Shown one piece after another: positions 51,087-52,575 of a stretch of DNA of 52,575 bases; positions within the stretch are counted from its first letter, which is position 1, and each line of letters opens with the position of its first letter. The DNA comes from an uncultured bacterium. Lineage in GTDB: Bacteria > Bacillota > Clostridia > Oscillospirales > Oscillospiraceae. The notes beneath the pieces are model-generated. The model saw nothing but the letters and a program-made list of their open reading frames with translations, did no database searches and was not told the DNA's origin. The translations under genes were made by a program, and so were the position numbers. Location of the stretch: assembly GCA_948469375.1 (NCBI GenBank), contig CAOKLO010000020.1:1-52575 (forward strand), given 5' to 3'.

Positions 51087-51120
51087 AAACGGCCCTGGCT
51101 TTTGAAGGTCAGGGCCGTTT
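51087..51120 (-). terminator. terminator of the 5'-nucleotidase gene
   Basis: AAACGGCCCTG and CAGGGCCGTTT form an 11-bp perfect stem with a 12-nt loop. Reading the minus strand a short T-run follows. It lies between the nucleotidase and the sigma fragment. Confidence 0.75.
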
Positions 51121-51148
51121 CTATCATAGGCATTGCGGGATTTCTGAA

Positions 51149-52575
51149 TCAGGGAGACATAAACACGGTAAACCAGCGCCGTGTTTTTAAAGACAGCTTC
51201 GGATGACTCTTGAAGAAATCCAGAATCAGGTCGGACATCTCCACATTGATCTCCCGCACGATCGGACACCGCGTATATTCCGGATATCCGCCCGCTCCGC
51301 TGGCCCGGTAGCTGTTGAGGCAGATGGTGAATTCATCGCCGTCCCGCACCGTTTTCCCCTGGTAGGTCAGCGCCGTGATCCGCTGTCCCACCGGCTTGGA
51401 AACATCAATGGCATAGTCCACACCGACGTAATAGTCATAGTTATAGTGCTCCACCTTCGGCTTTAGGAAGGAATCCGCCACGCAAAGCCTCCCGTCCTCA
51501 TCCACGGCGAAGTATTCGGCGCTCCGCTCCATGGCCAGCCGCAAAACCACGCCGGTCACACGCAGGACCGTCAGCGTATTGGTGTAAGGATACGCCGTCA
51601 GCACATCCCGCCTGCGCACGATCTGAGGGAACCCGGCGGCCTCGTTCGCCAGGCTTGTCGCCGCCAGCTGGGCGCCGGAGCAGGACATCTGGACCTCATT
51701 GAAAAAGTCCGCGATATCGTTTCCCTCCGCCGCCATAATCAGGGGCGGCCCCGGCAGCAAAGGCCGGTCCAGATGCCCCACCACCGTATCCAGCCAGGTC
51801 TGGGCCCCCTGTTCCAAGCTGCCGAAGCGCTCTAAAAGAATGGGATCACAGTCCCCGCCCGCCGGAACCGCTTGACTGTTGCAGATGACATGCCCATTCG
51901 CGACGACGGCCTTGAGGGAGATAAACGCCCGGCCGGAATCCGGGGCCTGAACGGCAAAGGTCCCAAAGAGGGATTGTCCCGGAATGCACATGTGCTGATG
52001 CCCTGTCAGCAGAATGTCAAAATCCAGCTCCTGGCACAGCCGGTAGGCGATGTTTTCACTGCTTGTGGAAAGCACCTGGCCGGTGTCGAGGTCCCGCTCA
52101 AAGCCGCCGTGGTAGACGCAGACGGTGATGTCCGCTCGGCCCTTCAACGTCTCCAGCGCCTCCCGCGCCGCCGGGATGGGATCGGTAATCGTCAGTCCGG
52201 TCAGATGCTCCGGCCGCTCCCAGACGTTCACATGATCGGTCACGATGCCGACAATGCCGATTCGAAGCCCGTTTTCCAGCTCATGGACCCGGCTGGGAAA
52301 GCGGACGGTCCCGTCGCTCCGCAGGGCGTTCTGGCACACACAGCGGGCGTGCAGCGCGTCCAGGTAGGAGTCCAGATACGCTATGCCGTAGTTGAAATCA
52401 TGATTGCCCAGGGTCACATAGTCGTATCCGCAGCAGTTCATGATCTCAGCAAAGCCGCTGGCGTCCTCCTGAGAATCATGGCAGAACGCCCCAAGGGGCG
52501 AGCCCTGCAAAACGTCGCCCCCGTCTATGATAAGGGTATTGCCGTCTTTTTGAAAGCGGTTGGCGCATTTGAAGA
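51149..52575 (-). CDS. 5'-nucleotidase/cyclic phosphodiesterase, 5' end cut by window edge
   Basis: The reading frame is open to the right edge, so the true start is outside. The visible part starts FKCANRFQKDG, then LIIDGGDVLQGSP, a metallophosphatase motif. Further ligands are in TLGNHDFNYG and ILLTGHQHM, with the His pair. The C-terminal 5'-nucleotidase domain includes ASLANEAAGFPQIVRRRDVLTAYPYTNTL and CLNSYRASGAGGYPEY. Such enzymes hydrolyse nucleotide 5'- or 2',3'-cyclic phosphates. As the signal region is missing, the location cannot be told; many relatives are exported. This looks like chromosomal housekeeping sequence. Confidence 0.92.
   Translation of the reverse strand, partial: FKCANRFQKDGNTLIIDGGDVLQGSPLGAFCHDSQEDASGFAEIMNCCGYDYVTLGNHDFNYGIAYLDSYLDALHARCVCQNALRSDGTVRFPSRVHELENGLRIGIVGIVTDHVNVWERPEHLTGLTITDPIPAAREALETLKGRADITVCVYHGGFERDLDTGQVLSTSSENIAYRLCQELDFDILLTGHQHMCIPGQSLFGTFAVQAPDSGRAFISLKAVVANGHVICNSQAVPAGGDCDPILLERFGSLEQGAQTWLDTVVGHLDRPLLPGPPLIMAAEGNDIADFFNEVQMSCSGAQLAATSLANEAAGFPQIVRRRDVLTAYPYTNTLTVLRVTGVVLRLAMERSAEYFAVDEDGRLCVADSFLKPKVEHYNYDYYVGVDYAIDVSKPVGQRITALTYQGKTVRDGDEFTICLNSYRASGAGGYPEYTRCPIVREINVEMSDLILDFFKSHPKLSLKTRRWFTVFMSP

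Overview
The window looks like most of an integrative and conjugative element (ICE) in a GC-rich gut-type Clostridia genome, probably Oscillospiraceae. That placement is an inference from GC-rich genes, AGGAGG-type ribosome binding sites, a class D-like sortase, a MobP-type relaxase and a YolD/UvrX pair. No integrase, excisionase or att site was recognised, so the element ends are not fixed. The left edge cuts a SpoVG-like gene and the right edge cuts a 5'-nucleotidase gene. I saw no rRNA, tRNA, CRISPR array or complete insertion sequence. || Layout: 0-12 kb is a cell-surface block: a SpoVG-like protein, a frameshifted exported membrane protein, a bacteriohemerythrin (minus strand), a class D-like sortase, a CAP-domain secreted protein, and a 2448-residue adhesin with a thioester-type head, about 21 CnaB modules and a terminal LPRTG-Tyr. 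11.7-28.8 kb holds the mating-channel genes: a VirB2/DUF3852-like small membrane protein, a TrbL/VirB6-like channel protein, a PrgI-like protein, a detached VirB4 N-domain, the VirB4 ATPase and an M23 wall hydrolase. They are interrupted by cargo: DUF4406, a split C5 DNA methyltransferase, Tag glycosylase, a toxin-like gene with a possible immunity gene, a PP-loop ATPase, and YolD with a Y-family polymerase. 28.8-35.7 kb is a run of ICE accessory genes of unknown function, including three that share a C-terminal domain, a hairpin-rich gap that could hold oriT, and an RHH relaxosome protein. 35.7-44.4 kb carries a relaxase fused to Sel1 repeats, a DUF2325 protein, a DUF3991/Toprim protein, the VirD4/TraG coupling protein and a small HTH protein. 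44.4-47.9 kb is a lipoprotein cargo locus between two copies of a roughly 300-bp repeat, the second of which carries a broken HTH gene. 47.9-52.6 kb (XRE regulator, DUF2500, coiled-coil protein, DUF975, sigma fragment, 5'-nucleotidase) reads like chromosomal flank. || How the genes fit together: relaxase, RHH partner and coupling protein would process and deliver DNA; VirB4, VirB6-like, PrgI-like and the M23 hydrolase would form the channel; sortase and adhesin would mediate mating-pair contact. || Main oddities: two mating-channel genes appear to begin at ATT, each exactly 8 nt after GGAGG, and a third gene probably begins at ATA or ATT; methyltransferase motifs I-VIII and IX-X are encoded by two heavily overlapping reading frames; a terminator-bounded, AT-richer toxin-like cassette sits inside the transfer region; and three genes carry single-base frameshifts in C or G tracts.
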